DNA of 64,000 nucleotides from Streptomyces lydicus (GCF_000717345.1 NZ_JNZA01000022.1:66956-130955), one strand, 5' to 3'. Counted from the stretch's first letter, positions 52,577-62,384 are shown. The notes: generated by a model from the sequence alone, not told the origin. Program-made: numbers and translations.

Positions 52577-53602
52577 GTGAACCGTGCCGACGCGCCGGAT
52601 GTCCCGTCGCTCACCTGGGAGGTCCTCCCCGGCAGACCCGCCCGGACCCGCGTCCCGGAGTTCCCCGACGCGGCCGCCGCCCGCGGCTGGCTGGCCGCGG
52701 CCCGCCCCGCCCTCACCCGGGCCCTGCACACCCACGGCGCGGTCCTGCTGCGCGGACTCCCGCTGGCGAAGACCGGCGATGTCGCCGAGGTGCGCGACGT
52801 GCTCATCCCCGAGCCCACCCCGTATCGCGAGAAGGCCACCCCGCGCAGCGACTTCGGCCACGGTGTGTACTCCTCCACGGACCTGCCGGCCGCCCAGCGG
52901 ATCCATCTGCACAACGAGAACAGCTACACCCTGACCTTTCCCGGCCTGCTGCTCTTCGCCTGCCTGGTCGCGCCCGAGGAGGGCGGCGCCACGCCGGTCG
53001 CCGACTGCCGCAAGGTGCTCGGGGCGCTGCCGCCGCACCTGGTGGCGAAGATGCGCGCCACCGGCTGGCTGCTGCGCCGCAGCTACTCCGACCTGGTCTC
53101 CACCGACTGGCGGAGCGCCTTCGGCTCCGACGACCCCGACGAGGTGGCGCGCTACTGCGCGGACAACCTGATCGCGCACGACTGGCAGGAGGACGGGCAG
53201 CTGCGGACCGGTCAGGTGCGGCCCGGCATCCTCAGCCATCCGGCGACCGGGGAGGAGGTCTGGTTCAACCACCTCGTCTTCTGGAACGAGTGGTCGCTGG
53301 ACGAGGAGCTCCGGGAGACCCTGGTCGACGAGTTCGGGCCGGACGGCCTGCCCTTCAACACCGCCTTCGGCGACGGCACCGCGCTGACCAGGGAGGACCT
53401 GGCGGCCATCCAGGCCGCCTACGACGCGGCGACGGTCCGCGAGCCCTGGCGGCCCGGCGATCTGCTGCTCGTCGACAACATCCTGACCGCGCACGGCCGG
53501 GACCCCTTCCGCGGGGACCGCACCATCGCGGTGGCCATGGGAGCGCCCGTCGAACTGTCCGACTGCCGTCCCACCGTCGCGCCCGCCGCCGCCCTCGCCT
53601 GA
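52577..53602 (+). CDS. TauD/SyrP-like Fe(II)/2-oxoglutarate hydroxylase
   Basis: 341 residues. The metal triad is visible as HNE in HLHNENSYT and the distal His in DNILTAHGRDPF; the 2-oxoglutarate Arg is in FRGDRTIAVAMG. The HxE form is that of AsnO/VioC/clavaminate-synthase-type amino acid hydroxylases. SyrP-like members hydroxylate the beta carbon of carrier-bound residues. The next gene activates a Gln-type residue, so a 3-hydroxyglutaminyl unit is the natural prediction. Confidence 0.87.
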   Translation: MNRADAPDVPSLTWEVLPGRPARTRVPEFPDAAAARGWLAAARPALTRALHTHGAVLLRGLPLAKTGDVAEVRDVLIPEPTPYREKATPRSDFGHGVYSSTDLPAAQRIHLHNENSYTLTFPGLLLFACLVAPEEGGATPVADCRKVLGALPPHLVAKMRATGWLLRRSYSDLVSTDWRSAFGSDDPDEVARYCADNLIAHDWQEDGQLRTGQVRPGILSHPATGEEVWFNHLVFWNEWSLDEELRETLVDEFGPDGLPFNTAFGDGTALTREDLAAIQAAYDAATVREPWRPGDLLLVDNILTAHGRDPFRGDRTIAVAMGAPVELSDCRPTVAPAAALA

Positions 53603-53672
53603 CGGCACCCGGCCGACCGCCGCATCCCCCTCACCTCCGCCGGCACAAGGAGCTTGTTCATGGAGTCCGTTC

Positions 53673-55460
53673 ATGGCTGACCCCGGTCGGGAGCCCCTCG
53701 ACGCGCTGGTGCGCTTCCGGCAGGCGGTCCGCGCCCACCCGGACCGGATCGCGGTACGCGCCGGCGAGGAGGCGCTGACCTTCGACGAACTCGACCGCCG
53801 CACCGGCGCGCTGGCCGGCGAGCTGGCGTCGCTGGGCGTGGCCCGCGGCGACCGGATCGGTGTCGCGCTCGGCCGCGGCACCCGGCTCGTGGTCGCGCTG
53901 CTGGCGGTCTGGCGCGCGGGCGCGGCGTACGTCCCGCTGGACCCGCAATACCCGGACGAGCGGCTGGAGTTCATGTCCCGGGACGCCGGGATCCGGGCGC
54001 TGATCGCGGCGGAGGGCACGGTGCCGCACGCGTCCGGAGTGCCGCGGCTCGGAGAGCCGCGGCACAGCACGCCGTCCGGGGACATCCCCGACGCGCCGGC
54101 CGCTCCCACCCCGGACCCCCGTGACCCCGCGTACGTGCTCTACACCTCGGGCTCGACCGGCCGGCCCAAGGGCGTCGAGGTGTCCCGCGGCGGCGTCGCG
54201 GCACTGCTGGCCGCGCTGGAGGCGGCCGGGGCGTACGGGCCCCCGCCGCGGGTGATCGCCTGGAACGCCAGCGTCTCCTTCGACGCGTCCGTCCAGCAGT
54301 GGGCGCGGGTGTGCCGGGGCGACACCGTGGTCGTGCTGTCCGACGAGGACCGCAAGGACCCGGCGCGGCTCGCCGCCCTGCTGGACGCGCACGGGGTGGA
54401 CGACCTCGATCTGACGCCCTCCCACTGGGAGTTGCTGCGCACCGCCCTCACCGCGCCGCGGGCCGGTGGCCGTACGCTGCGGCTGTTCATGGGCGGTGAG
54501 GCGGTGCCCGCGCGGACCTGGCGCGAGATCGCCGGGTCGGCCGGTCTGGAGGGCTGGAACCTCTACGGCCCGACCGAATGCACGGTCGACGCCACCGCCG
54601 CCCGGATGACCGGCGACACCCCGCACCTCGGCGACGCCCTGCCCGGGGGCCGGCTGTACGTGCTCGACGACGGGCTGCGGCCGGTGCCCGACGGCGGCGA
54701 GGGGGAGCTGTACCTCGCGGGGCCGCGGCTGGCCCACGGCTACGCCGGCCGGCCGGGCCTGACCGCGGAGCGCTTCGTCGCCGATCCGTTCGGCCCGCCC
54801 GGTACGCGGATGTACCGCACCGGTGACCGGGTACGGCGCCGGGCCGACGGCACCCTCGCATACCTGGGACGGGCCGACCGGCAGGTCAAGTTCCGGGGGT
54901 TCCGGATGGAGCCCGGCGAGATCGAGGCCGTGCTGTGCGCGCACCGGGACGTCTCCGCCGCCGCCGTGGTGGTCCGGGACGAGGGCCCGACGGGCGAACG
55001 GCTCGTGGCGTACTGCGTACCGGCCGGCGGCGCGGTGCTCTCCGCGGCGCGGCTGCGGGAGCACGCCGCGGCGGCACTGCCCGACTTCATGGTGCCCTCG
55101 GGCTACGTACCGCTCGACGCGCTGCCGCTGACACCCAACGGCAAGCTCGACACCGCCGCCCTGCCGCAGCCCCCGGAGGACGGCGGGACGGCGGAGCGTC
55201 CGGCCGCCGCGCCGGACGGCCCGTTCGAGGAGCTGATCGCCGCGGTGTGGTCGGAGGTGCTGGGGCAGCGCCGGATCAGCGCCGAGGACGACTTCTTCGC
55301 CCTGGGCGGGCACTCGCTGATGGCGCTGCGGGTGGTGGGGCGCCTCAAGCGGAACCTGGGGGTGGTGATCTCGGTCAAGGAGGTCTACCGGCACCCGCGG
55401 CTGCGGGACCTGGCCCGGCACGTGGAGAGCCACAACACGCCGTCCACGCCGCCCCGTTGA
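53673..55460 (+). CDS. Stand-alone NRPS A-T protein, Gln-type code
   Basis: 595 residues: adenylation (YTSGSTGRPKG; about 10-495) and one carrier ([10 protein letters not shown], about 550), no condensation domain. The code reads D-A-Q-D-F-G-L-V-D-K, very close to the Gln code D-A-Q-D-L-G-V-V-D-K. It can supply the first carrier of the Hpg NRPS, which lacks an adenylation domain, either by transfer of the aminoacyl group or by direct condensation. GGAG lies eight bases before the ATG. A tiny frame MESVHG (53660-53680) with AAGGAG overlaps the start. Confidence 0.9.
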   Translation: MADPGREPLDALVRFRQAVRAHPDRIAVRAGEEALTFDELDRRTGALAGELASLGVARGDRIGVALGRGTRLVVALLAVWRAGAAYVPLDPQYPDERLEFMSRDAGIRALIAAEGTVPHASGVPRLGEPRHSTPSGDIPDAPAAPTPDPRDPAYVLYTSGSTGRPKGVEVSRGGVAALLAALEAAGAYGPPPRVIAWNASVSFDASVQQWARVCRGDTVVVLSDEDRKDPARLAALLDAHGVDDLDLTPSHWELLRTALTAPRAGGRTLRLFMGGEAVPARTWREIAGSAGLEGWNLYGPTECTVDATAARMTGDTPHLGDALPGGRLYVLDDGLRPVPDGGEGELYLAGPRLAHGYAGRPGLTAERFVADPFGPPGTRMYRTGDRVRRRADGTLAYLGRADRQVKFRGFRMEPGEIEAVLCAHRDVSAAAVVVRDEGPTGERLVAYCVPAGGAVLSAARLREHAAAALPDFMVPSGYVPLDALPLTPNGKLDTAALPQPPEDGGTAERPAAAPDGPFEELIAAVWSEVLGQRRISAEDDFFALGGHSLMALRVVGRLKRNLGVVISVKEVYRHPRLRDLARHVESHNTPSTPPR

Positions 55461-55518
55461 CCTCGCCGCCGCCCCTTCCCGTACCCGTCCCCCGCTGCCG
55501 AGAAGAGAGACGCCGCCC

Positions 55519-56265
55519 ATGCAGGACACCGTCGTGGTCCGCCCCCAGCAGGTCCCCTCGGCCTCCAGGCGGCTGATCTGCCTGGGCTTCTGCGGCGGCG
55601 GGGCCGGCTCGTACCTCGCCTGGACGGAGGTGATGCCGCCCGGCACGGAGCTGGCGGCCGTCTGCTACCCGGGCCGGGAGGGGCGCTTCGCCGAGGAATT
55701 CGCCGACGACTGGGACGCGTTGGCCACCGACGCGGTCGCCGCGGTGCGCTCCGCGGCGGATCTGCCCTACGTCCTCTTCGGCCACAGCATGGGCGGCTGG
55801 ATGGCCTTCGACGTCGCCGCCCGGATCGAGGAGCAGGGGGGCCCGGTCCCGGAGGCGCTGGTGGTCTCCTCGGCCAACGCCCCCAGCCGGGGCCTCACCC
55901 CGCAGGACATGTTCCCCGCGCAGTCGCAGTCCGACGACGAACTCATGGACTGGATGAAGACGTTCGGGCTGATGCCGGACCATGTGCTCGGCGACCCGGA
56001 TCTGAGCGAGATCGCCGTGGAGCTGATGCGCGCCGACCTCCGCGTCCGCGACTCCTTCTACCACCGGCAGGGCGCGACGGTGGGCGTCCCGGTGCAGGTC
56101 CTCACCGGCGCCGCCGACGAGGTGATCGATCCGCGGACGGCGCAGCAGTGGCGGACGCTGGCGCGGGGCGCCTTCCGCCACGACGAACTGCCGGGCGGGC
56201 ACTTCTACACCCCCGAGGTCTGGCAGCACCTGCCGTCCCGGATCGCCGCGCTGGGGCCGTGCTGA
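55519..56265 (+). CDS. Type II thioesterase
   Basis: 248 residues, alpha/beta hydrolase. The nucleophile is Ser in LFGHSMGGWMAF, with Asp in TGAADEVIDP and His in PGGHFYTP. It clears wrongly primed or stalled carriers. SyrC/CmaE-type aminoacyl shuttles share the fold but use Cys; the Ser here favours editing. The aminoacyl shuttle that trans-loading would need is otherwise not seen. Confidence 0.92.
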   Translation: MQDTVVVRPQQVPSASRRLICLGFCGGGAGSYLAWTEVMPPGTELAAVCYPGREGRFAEEFADDWDALATDAVAAVRSAADLPYVLFGHSMGGWMAFDVAARIEEQGGPVPEALVVSSANAPSRGLTPQDMFPAQSQSDDELMDWMKTFGLMPDHVLGDPDLSEIAVELMRADLRVRDSFYHRQGATVGVPVQVLTGAADEVIDPRTAQQWRTLARGAFRHDELPGGHFYTPEVWQHLPSRIAALGPC

Positions 56266-56269
56266 GCCC

Positions 56270-57529
56270 CTAGGGAGTGGTCCGCTGTTCTTCGGCCGGG
56301 GCGGGGTCCGGCCGGCCGGCGACGGTGCGGCTCGGCGGCCGGGCCGGCGTACGGCTCCGGCCACGGGCCAGCCGCAGCTCGCCGACCGCGCTGGCCGCGG
56401 TGAGCAGGAGGGTCAGCAGCACCCCGGCGAGGATCGCCGCGGCGGGCGTCGCGACGCTCAGCACCGCTCCGGACAGCGAGGCGCTGGCGGCGTAGCCGGC
56501 GCCGACGACGGAGTACATCATCGAGTAGCCCGCGGCCAGGGCACTCTGCGGCAGCACCGCCCGCAGTCCCAGTGCCCGGGTCACCTGCACCCCCGCCTGG
56601 AGCAGCCCGGCGACGGCGAGCGCCGCCGCGATGGCGCCGAGCGCCGGGAGCAGTGCGGCGGCGGCCACGCAGCCCGTGACGCCCAGCAGCAGCACCAGGC
56701 TCTGGGTGCCGATCCGGCCCGGCCAGCTGCGCAGGCCGTAGAGCAGCGCCCCGGCCGCCGCCGCGAGCGAGTAGCCGGCCAGCAGCGGCCCGGCCCAGCC
56801 GACCGCGAGGGCGCGCTGTTCCAGGAGCGCGGGCAGCACCAGCTCCGCGAGCGCGAGCAGCGACATGGCCGCCGCGCCGGAGACGTACACCGGCCAGGCC
56901 GCGGCGAGGGTACGCAGCATCGAGACGCCGTTGCGGTCGGACGCGTCCGCCGCCCAGCCGCCCGGCAGGGCCCACAGCCCGGCGACCGAGAGCGCCATCA
57001 TCGCCGCCGCCAGCAGCAGCGGGGCGTACGGGGCCAGGCCGAACGCCAGGGCGCTCGCCGCGGCCGGTGCGGCGGCCCACACCGCGTAGTTCAGGGTGGC
57101 CTCCGCGCTCAGCGCCTTGGCGACGAGACCGGCCTCGACGTGCTCGGTCAGCAGGGCGCGCAGCCCGCCCGGGGACGCGGCCGGCGCCGCGCCGGCCAGC
57201 AGCGCGAACGCCCCGAGCAGCAGGTCGGGTGCGCCGGGCAGCAGGCCGAGCCCCGCGAAGGCCGCCGCCCCCGCGCCCAGTCCGCCGGCCAGGTGCCGCC
57301 GGGCCCGGTCCGGCCGCAGCCTCGCCCCCAGCAGCGCCGCGCCGATAACCTCACCCACCACGTACACCGCCGCGAGTTCGGCGCCGAGGACATATCCGCC
57401 GGGCCGTTCCCGTACGAGGAAGACGAGGGCCAGTGGCGCCATGGCCACCGGCAGGCGCGCCGCGACGGCGACCGCGGCCCAGCTCAGCACCGGCCGGGTG
57501 AGGAGTGCGCGATAGGTGTTCCCTGCCAT
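56270..57529 (-). CDS. MFS transporter, likely product exporter
   Basis: 419 residues, 12 predicted membrane helices, strongly Ala/Leu-rich, with the MFS-like loop [15 protein letters not shown] after helix 2. The gene converges on the thioesterase gene with four bases between stops and is divergent from the radical SAM gene. Start at the ATG at 57529. Position suggests export of the peptide and self-resistance. Confidence 0.85.
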   Translation of the reverse strand: MAGNTYRALLTRPVLSWAAVAVAARLPVAMAPLALVFLVRERPGGYVLGAELAAVYVVGEVIGAALLGARLRPDRARRHLAGGLGAGAAAFAGLGLLPGAPDLLLGAFALLAGAAPAASPGGLRALLTEHVEAGLVAKALSAEATLNYAVWAAAPAAASALAFGLAPYAPLLLAAAMMALSVAGLWALPGGWAADASDRNGVSMLRTLAAAWPVYVSGAAAMSLLALAELVLPALLEQRALAVGWAGPLLAGYSLAAAAGALLYGLRSWPGRIGTQSLVLLLGVTGCVAAAALLPALGAIAAALAVAGLLQAGVQVTRALGLRAVLPQSALAAGYSMMYSVVGAGYAASASLSGAVLSVATPAAAILAGVLLTLLLTAASAVGELRLARGRSRTPARPPSRTVAGRPDPAPAEEQRTTP

Positions 57530-57779
57530 CCAGGGACTGTAAGTCCGCCGAGAAATGCCGGACAAGCGGATTGTGCCGCACTTCGCAATCAAGAAACGGG
57601 CGGCCGCGGCGGGGCCGCGGAAAGGTTGCCGTGGCTCACGGGGCGATGGATTACTTTCCTGCATCGCGCCGCTCCAGCAAGCCGGCCGTCCGTCCCGCCG
57701 CCACCCGTGCGACAGCGGGGACAGATGCGCAGGCCCGCATGGCTCATCCTCGGAGTTGATCACCCCTCGGGAGTTACGC

Positions 57780-59750
57780 ATGCTCGTAAGCCAGACGGTC
57801 GTTCACGATTTTTTCCGCACCGCCGCGGACATGACCGCGGATTCCGCCCGGGAATTGATGCAGCTGCGCGAAAACCGGATCGCCGGACTGGTCGCACGGG
57901 CGGGCTGCGCCACACCGGACGACGTGCCGTGGCAGGCCCGCAATTTCCCGCTGCTCGCGGCGCTCGCCCCGGTCATGACCTCATCCGAGGGGGAAATCAC
58001 CTACCCCGGTGACCCCATGTGTCTCTACGCCGCGCTCAGCGTCCCCGTCGACAGCGCGCTGCGTTCCGCCCGGCGCGGGCCGGGAACGGAAGCGCCGTTC
58101 AGCGATCTGTGTCCCGACTGGGGCAGGCCGCCGCACAAGAGCCACCGGCTGAGCGCGGAACACGGCCTGCCCTCGCAGCGGGTGAGTGCCGGCACCTCGG
58201 ACTCCACGGTGTTCGACCCCCGGGTGTGGGATGCCGAGGCCCGGGCGGAACTGCGGGCCGAGGTGCGCCGGCGGCGGCCGCGGGTCTTCCTGGTCAGCAC
58301 GGTGTCCCCCGGCCACCGCTACGCGCTGGAGATGGCCCGCATCGTCAAGGACGAAATGCCCGACTGCCTGGTGGTGTTCGGCGGCCGGCACATGGACGAG
58401 ACGATGACGTACTCCGCCGCGAAACGCTCGGTCGTCCTGGAGTACAGCAGCACGCTGCAGGCCATCGCCGACCGGCGCACCGACGCGGTGGTCGACTTCT
58501 GCGTCAGCGGCGAGGGCCACTTCGCGCTGGACCTGCTGATGAAGGCGATCGCGCTCGCCATGGACCTGGACCGCACCCGGGCCACCGTGCCCGACGTGGT
58601 CCGCGTGCTGAAGCTGTTCGGCGCCGCGGGCGTCCGGGCGCCGGGCAACTCCCTGCTGTGCGCCCTGGACGAGGGAACGGTGCACGCCTTTCCCATCGCG
58701 GGTGAGAAGTTCGACCTGGCCGAACTGCCCTCGTCCTACCAGGGATTCGCCATCCGCTCGCGCTTCCCGGTCTTCCCGCTGCCGGACGGCACGCCGGCCC
58801 GCACGGCCCACATGACGGTGTCCAACGCCTGCCCGTACCACTGCGACTTCTGCTCCGAATCCGCCCTGGTCGTCGGCGGGCTGAAGCGCTTCCGGGGATC
58901 TCCGGCGGAAACCGCGCTGGAGCGGCTCTGCGAATACGTCAGCTACGGGGCGCAGGCCGTCTTCTTCGACGACTCGATCTTCTGGACCGGCTCCTTCCCC
59001 CTCATGCGGGAGTTCTGCGCACTGCTGCACGCGGCCCGTACCGTCGAGGGGCCGGAGAAGCTCCCCGAGGGCTGCCGCCGGTGGATCACCGACGAGGGGG
59101 ACTGGGAGCGGCTGCGCAACCTCCAGTTCGGCTGCCAGGTGACCGCGGACCTGCTGACCACGCTCCACAAGGAGCAGGAGGTGCGGGACATGCTGGCGGC
59201 GTTGCGGGACGCCGGGTGCAGCTATCTCTACATGGGCATCGAGAGCATGTCGACGGAGGTCATGCAACATGTGCACAAGAACATCCGGCGCCTGACCGAC
59301 TTCCCCTGGAAGGCGAAGGTGCGTACGGCCCTGGAGCGCGTCCGGGACGCCGGGATCCCGGTCGGCAGCTCGGTGCTCTTCGGCCTGGAGGGCGAGACCC
59401 GGGCGACCATCGAGGAGACCGTGCACGAGGTCGGGGCGCTGGTCGACGACGGGCTCATCGTGCTCGCCAGTCCCAACATCCTCACCTACCACCCGGCCAC
59501 GAAGATCACCCGCGCCCACGGCATGCACGACAAGCTCGACTACCACTCGCCCGACATCGCCAACCGGGCGCCGTACATCTTCTTCGAGGAGGCGTTCCCC
59601 GGGGTCGTCTCCCGGCGCCTGTCCGAGGACGACATCTGGTTCATCCACGAGGAGACCGCCAAGCACTGGGGCGCCATCCGCAACTCGGCGGAACCCGACG
59701 CCAGGAAGAGCGAGCAGATGGACCGGATGGAGCGGGCCGGCACCGTGTGA
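57780..59750 (+). CDS. B12-binding-type radical SAM enzyme
   Basis: 656 residues. The [4Fe-4S] motif is CPYHCDFC (about residue 350), then GIESMS and GSSVLFGLEGET, typical of class B radical SAM barrels. The preceding 200 residues look like a Rossmann cobalamin-binding domain: VFLVSTVSPGHRYALEMARIVKDEMP and VVFGGRHMD. No DxHxxG is seen, so cobalamin would bind base-off without a His ligand. Family members do C-methylation and ring rearrangements. The substrate is unknown. Each turnover of the radical reaction makes 5'-deoxyadenosine. Confidence 0.88.
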   Translation: MLVSQTVVHDFFRTAADMTADSARELMQLRENRIAGLVARAGCATPDDVPWQARNFPLLAALAPVMTSSEGEITYPGDPMCLYAALSVPVDSALRSARRGPGTEAPFSDLCPDWGRPPHKSHRLSAEHGLPSQRVSAGTSDSTVFDPRVWDAEARAELRAEVRRRRPRVFLVSTVSPGHRYALEMARIVKDEMPDCLVVFGGRHMDETMTYSAAKRSVVLEYSSTLQAIADRRTDAVVDFCVSGEGHFALDLLMKAIALAMDLDRTRATVPDVVRVLKLFGAAGVRAPGNSLLCALDEGTVHAFPIAGEKFDLAELPSSYQGFAIRSRFPVFPLPDGTPARTAHMTVSNACPYHCDFCSESALVVGGLKRFRGSPAETALERLCEYVSYGAQAVFFDDSIFWTGSFPLMREFCALLHAARTVEGPEKLPEGCRRWITDEGDWERLRNLQFGCQVTADLLTTLHKEQEVRDMLAALRDAGCSYLYMGIESMSTEVMQHVHKNIRRLTDFPWKAKVRTALERVRDAGIPVGSSVLFGLEGETRATIEETVHEVGALVDDGLIVLASPNILTYHPATKITRAHGMHDKLDYHSPDIANRAPYIFFEEAFPGVVSRRLSEDDIWFIHEETAKHWGAIRNSAEPDARKSEQMDRMERAGTV

Positions 59751-59892
59751 CAGCGAGTGACCCCGCCACTCGATTGGCGCAACCCGCCGACCGGCCGCGC
59801 GGGGCCGATGGACGCCCTGGGGGGCGGCGGGAGCGGCACTTCCGGCACCCCCGGCCGGATCGCGATGAAGATGCCCGTATATGACCTTTGAA

Positions 59893-59913
59893 CCATGATT
59901 TCACCTGAAATGG
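59893..59913. promoter_or_regulatory. Imperfect inverted repeat before the P450 gene
   Basis: CCATGATTTCACCTGAAATGG has TTTC/GAAA and CCA/TGG arms. It lies 26 bases before the P450 ATG, in AT-richer DNA that also holds TTGAAC. An operator or a promoter with chance symmetry. Confidence 0.4.
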
Positions 59914-59938
59914 TGCGGTCTTACTTCGGGAGGTCAAC

Positions 59939-61144
59939 ATGGAACGCGGCCCCACCGTCCATCACTGCCCGTTCGACTACGCGGAGGGGATCGAATTCGA
60001 CCCCACGCTCCGGCATCTGCTGACCGAGGAGCCCGTCGCCCGCATCAAACTGCCGTACGGCGAGGGCGAGGCGTGGCTGGTCACCCGCTATGACGACGTC
60101 CGCACGGTCACCACCGACCGGCGCTTCAGCCGGCACGCCGTCGTCGGCCGGGACTTCCCCCGGATGACGCCGGAACCGATCGTCCAGGACGAGGCGATCA
60201 ACGTGATGGACCCGCCCGCCAGCAGCCGTCTGCGGAGCCTGGTCTCCAAGGCGTTCGCCCCGCGTCACGTGGAGCGGATGCGGGTCCGCACCCGGCACGT
60301 CGTGGACGAGCTGCTGGACCGGATGGCCGAGCACGGCCCGCCGGCCGACCTGATGGAGAGCCTGGCCTCCCCGCTGCCGCTGACCACGATCTGCGAGGTC
60401 CTCGACATCCCCGAGGAGGACCGCAACCGGCTGCGCGGGCACGCCCGGACGATGATGAACACCGGGCTCGACAACCGGGACAACGCGGTGCGCGCCAAGG
60501 CCGACATGCGCGCCTACTTCCAGGAGCTGACGGCGCAGCGGCGTCGCGACCCGGGGGACGACCTGATCAGCGCCCTGGCCACGGCGCGTGACGGCGACGA
60601 GATCCTCAACGACAAGGAACTCACCGTCATGGCCATGGTGCTGCTGATCACCGGCCAGGACACCACCACGTACGAGATCGCCAACCTCAGCTACCTGCTG
60701 CTCACCCGGCCGGCAGAGCTGGCCATGGTGCGGGAGCGGCCCGACATGCTGCCGCAGGCGCTCCAGGAAATGCTGCGATTCATTCCCTTCCGCAAGGGCG
60801 TGGGTATTCCCCGGGTCGCCCTGGAGGATGTGGAATTGAGCGGCGTGCAGATCCGGGCGGGCGATATCGTGCACGTCTCCTATCTGACGGCGAATCGCGA
60901 CCCGGAGAAGTTCGAACGGGCCGACGAGCTCGATCTGGAGCGCCAGGGCCCGAATCACATGACCTTCGGCTGGGGCGGACACCATTGCCTGGGCGCGCCG
61001 CTGGCCATCACCGAACTCGAAGTCGCCCTGGGCGCCCTCCTGGAGCGTTTCCCGGACCTGAGGCTGGCCAAGCCGGCCGACGAAGTGCCCTGGAACAGGA
61101 CGGCGATCTGGCGCTATCCGGTCGAGCTGCCGGTCGCGTGGTGA
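59939..61144 (+). CDS. Cytochrome P450, CYP158-like
   Basis: 401 residues. The I-helix reads ITGQDTTTYE, the ExxR is EMLR, and the haem Cys is in FGWGGHHCLGAPLA. DPTLRHLLTEEPVARIKLPYGEGEAWLVTR and IRAGDIVHVSYLTANRDPEKF resemble CYP158A2, which couples flaviolin. With rppA 187 bases downstream, the pair probably makes polymeric naphthoquinone pigment. GGGAGG precedes the ATG. Confidence 0.9.
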   Translation: MERGPTVHHCPFDYAEGIEFDPTLRHLLTEEPVARIKLPYGEGEAWLVTRYDDVRTVTTDRRFSRHAVVGRDFPRMTPEPIVQDEAINVMDPPASSRLRSLVSKAFAPRHVERMRVRTRHVVDELLDRMAEHGPPADLMESLASPLPLTTICEVLDIPEEDRNRLRGHARTMMNTGLDNRDNAVRAKADMRAYFQELTAQRRRDPGDDLISALATARDGDEILNDKELTVMAMVLLITGQDTTTYEIANLSYLLLTRPAELAMVRERPDMLPQALQEMLRFIPFRKGVGIPRVALEDVELSGVQIRAGDIVHVSYLTANRDPEKFERADELDLERQGPNHMTFGWGGHHCLGAPLAITELEVALGALLERFPDLRLAKPADEVPWNRTAIWRYPVELPVAW

Positions 61145-61331
61145 CGCCGGAACAAAGTCGGCGGCATGCGGACGACCACCGCCTGACTTACCGTTGTTCG
61201 GACAGTTCGAGCGGTTCGGACAAGAAATCCACCGGTTCGGGGAGAGCTCGTTCTTCGAAGGCTGGTCCGCCCGTTCCCATGCGGCGCAATTCTTGCGCCG
61301 GGCGGACCACAGTCGGCAAGGAGTGAATCCC

Positions 61332-62384
61332 ATGGCGGTTCTGTGTAAACCGGCGATAGCCGTACCCGAACACATCATCACGCAGGACGACACCCTCGAA
61401 CTCGCACGGCGGCTGCACAAGGATCATTCGCAGCTGAAACTGGTCCTCCGGCTGATCGAGCACACCGGCGTGCTCAAACGGCATCTGATCCAGCCGATCG
61501 ACAAGGTGCTCAAGCACCCGGGCCTGGACGCCCGCAGCGCGGTCTACGAGCAGGAGTCCAAGGCCCGCGTGCCGGCCGTGGTGCGCCAGGCGCTGGACCA
61601 GGCCGAATTGGAGGCCCGGCAGATCGACCTGATCGTCTACGTCTCCTGCACCGGGTTCATGATGCCGTCGCTGACCGCGTGGCTCATCAACACCCTGGGC
61701 TTCCGGTCGGAGACCCGGCAGATCCCGATAGCCCAGCTCGGCTGTGCCGCCGGCGGCGCCGCGATCAACCGGGCGCACGACTTCTGCACGGCGTACCCGG
61801 ACTCCAACGTGCTGATCGTCGCCTGTGAGTTCTGCTCGCTGTGCTACCAGCCCACCGATCTGGGAGTGGGTTCCCTGCTGTCGAACGGACTCTTCGGCGA
61901 CGCGATCGCCGCCGCCGTGGTCCGGGGCCGGGGCGGCACCGGCGTCCGACTCGAACGCAACGGTTCGTACCTCATCCCGCACACCGAGGACTGGATCTCC
62001 TACGCGGTGCGCTCCACCGGATTCCACTTCCTGCTGGACAAGCGGGTCCCCGGCACCATGGAGCCGCTCGCCCCGGCGCTGCGCGCGGTCGCCGACCAGC
62101 AGCGGTGGAACGCGGGTGAACTGGACTTCTACCTCGTCCACGCGGGCGGACCGCGCATCCTGGACGACCTCAGCCGCTTCCTGGAGGTCCCGCCCGAGGC
62201 GTTCCGCTTCAGCCGCGCGACGCTGACCGAGTACGGCAACATCGCCAGCGCCGTGGTGCTCGACGCCCTGGGCCGCATGTTCGAGGAGGCGTCGCCCCGC
62301 GAAGGCCACCGCGGCCTGCTGGCCGGCTTCGGTCCGGGCATCACCGCGGAGATGGCACTGGGTACCTGGACGGCGGCCGCGTGA
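61332..62384 (+). CDS. rppA: RppA-type III polyketide synthase (1,3,6,8-tetrahydroxynaphthalene synthase)
   Basis: 350 residues. The catalytic triad is visible as Cys in AQLGCAAGG (about 138), His in YLVHAGGP and Asn in EYGNIAS. The Cys in YVSCTGFMMPS is a THNS feature. It condenses five malonyl-CoA into tetrahydroxynaphthalene, which oxidises to flaviolin. AAGGAG precedes the ATG. Confidence 0.95.
   Translation: MAVLCKPAIAVPEHIITQDDTLELARRLHKDHSQLKLVLRLIEHTGVLKRHLIQPIDKVLKHPGLDARSAVYEQESKARVPAVVRQALDQAELEARQIDLIVYVSCTGFMMPSLTAWLINTLGFRSETRQIPIAQLGCAAGGAAINRAHDFCTAYPDSNVLIVACEFCSLCYQPTDLGVGSLLSNGLFGDAIAAAVVRGRGGTGVRLERNGSYLIPHTEDWISYAVRSTGFHFLLDKRVPGTMEPLAPALRAVADQQRWNAGELDFYLVHAGGPRILDDLSRFLEVPPEAFRFSRATLTEYGNIASAVVLDALGRMFEEASPREGHRGLLAGFGPGITAEMALGTWTAAA

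Noticed and set aside
38900..55460. A nocardicin-type cluster, because of Hpg and a possible aminocarboxypropyl transfer
   Set aside because: The NRPS domain order and codes differ, and no Nat-type transferase or related tailoring gene is visible.
55519..56265. A SyrC/CmaE-type aminoacyl shuttle
   Set aside because: The nucleophile is Ser in GHSMGG as in editing thioesterases; shuttles of that group use Cys. Kept only as a remote option.
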